Part shown: in pieces, positions 5,373 to 5,771 of the stretch
Position numbering within the stretch: position 1 is the stretch's first letter
How the letters are laid out: each line of letters opens with the position of its first letter
Assembly (NCBI GenBank): GCA_030147225.1
Contig: JASLAI010000173.1
Coordinates: forward strand, 1 to 5,771
Length of the DNA: 5,771 nucleotides
DNA from: Planococcus sp. (in: firmicutes)
GTDB lineage: Bacteria > Bacillota > Bacilli > Bacillales_A > Planococcaceae
Reading direction: 5' to 3'
Notes under the pieces: model-generated
Databases searched by the model: none
Seen by the model: the letters and a program-made list of their open reading frames with translations, nothing else
What the model was told of the DNA's origin: nothing
Program-made: the position numbers and the translations under genes

Positions 5373-5771
5373 AACCGAGAGATTGCATTTGAATAATGTG
5401 GAAGAGGAAGACAGGACTGCCTTTTTTGATATCATGTCGCGTGAGGAAGTCATTTCTTATTACGGAATGGATGCTTTGGTCCACCCGGAAGAGGCAGTGG
5501 AAATCATCCGTTCGTTCCATACGAATTTCAACTTTCAAAGAGGTATGCGCTGGGCGATTCGGTCTAAAGAAACAAACGAGTTTATTGGCACAATCGGACT
5601 GAATAATTTGAACCTGAGAGCAAAAAAAGCAGAGATCGGCTATGAGCTGCATCCTGATTATTGGCGCCAAGGCTTGATGCAAGAAGCTATAACCGGAGTT
5701 TTAAGATATGCTTTTGCAGAACTTGATTTGTACCGGATCGGAGCGGTGACGTTTCCAGAGAACACTTCATC
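5353..5771 (+). CDS. GNAT acetyltransferase, RimJ/RimL type (3' end outside the window)
   Basis: ATG at 5353 follows AAAAGGAG (5338-5345) by 7 bases and overlaps the preceding gene by 20 bp. The frame stays open for 139 codons to the window end; family members have about 175-185 residues, so some 40 are missing, including most of motif B. FETERLHLNNVEEED (6-20) is the family opening. MRWAIRSKETNEFIGTIGL (65-83) covers the central strands. AEIGYELHPDYWRQGLMQEA (93-112) is motif A, with loop W104-R-Q-G-L-M. The end reads RIGAVTFPENTS (118-129 if numbered back from the motif), where the conserved Asn of motif B is just reached. The EEVISYYGMD region (31-40) recalls B. subtilis YoaA-like proteins, from memory. 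Substrate unknown. Confidence 0.86.
   Translation, partial: MDFPIFETERLHLNNVEEEDRTAFFDIMSREEVISYYGMDALVHPEEAVEIIRSFHTNFNFQRGMRWAIRSKETNEFIGTIGLNNLNLRAKKAEIGYELHPDYWRQGLMQEAITGVLRYAFAELDLYRIGAVTFPENTS

Noticed and set aside
5134..5682. Reverse-strand open frame of 182 codons across two GNAT genes
   Set aside because: Both GNAT reading frames on the + strand show family motifs and ribosome binding sites; the antisense product resembles nothing and has shadow-like composition.

Overview
The window looks like low-to-moderate GC Bacillota chromosome, most probably Bacillales and perhaps the Planococcaceae/Planococcus side. The evidence is a Bacillus-type FGGY gluconokinase, strong G-rich Shine-Dalgarno sites, GTG starts, a DUF4181-like membrane protein, a Spo0J-type parS site and YjcK/YoaA-like acetyltransferases. 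The genus is inference. Every supported gene lies on the + strand.

Layout. (1) Positions 2-1090 hold the 3' two-thirds of a gluconate kinase gene (gntK), closed by a strong intrinsic terminator at 1098-1134. (2) Positions 1135-1530 are a non-coding spacer with three separate structures: an exact 20-bp-period array of five TGCACG-containing repeats (1194-1293), a candidate extended -10 promoter (1360-1368), and a compact structured leader (1376-1494) directly upstream of the next gene. (3) Positions 1531-3807 hold a tightly packed group: a 556-aa FAD-dependent dehydrogenase of the fumarate reductase/3-ketosteroid dehydrogenase superfamily, an 11-bp-overlapping four-helix membrane protein (DUF4181-like), and a 54-aa single-helix microprotein. 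(4) Positions 3804-5771 hold four consecutive GNAT acetyltransferase genes, the last cut by the window end. A near-perfect 16-bp parS centromere site (4228-4243) lies between the first and second.

How the parts fit. Gluconokinase belongs to gluconate catabolism feeding the pentose phosphate pathway and is transcriptionally insulated by its terminator. The flavoprotein, membrane protein, microprotein and first GNAT gene are joined by overlaps (11 bp and 4 bp) or a 20-bp gap, so they probably form one transcript starting near the structured leader. The second to fourth GNAT genes form another tight run (29-bp gap, then a 20-bp overlap), separated from the first by the 61-bp spacer holding parS. 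No terminator is visible there, so read-through is possible. The parS site implies that ParB/Spo0J and SMC are loaded here, and hence that the locus is likely origin-proximal. No mobile element, tRNA, rRNA or CRISPR array was seen. The most interesting items are the parS site, the leader with mutually exclusive pairings including one that covers the flavoprotein ribosome binding site, the 20-bp repeat array, and the flavoprotein/membrane protein/microprotein group of unknown function.
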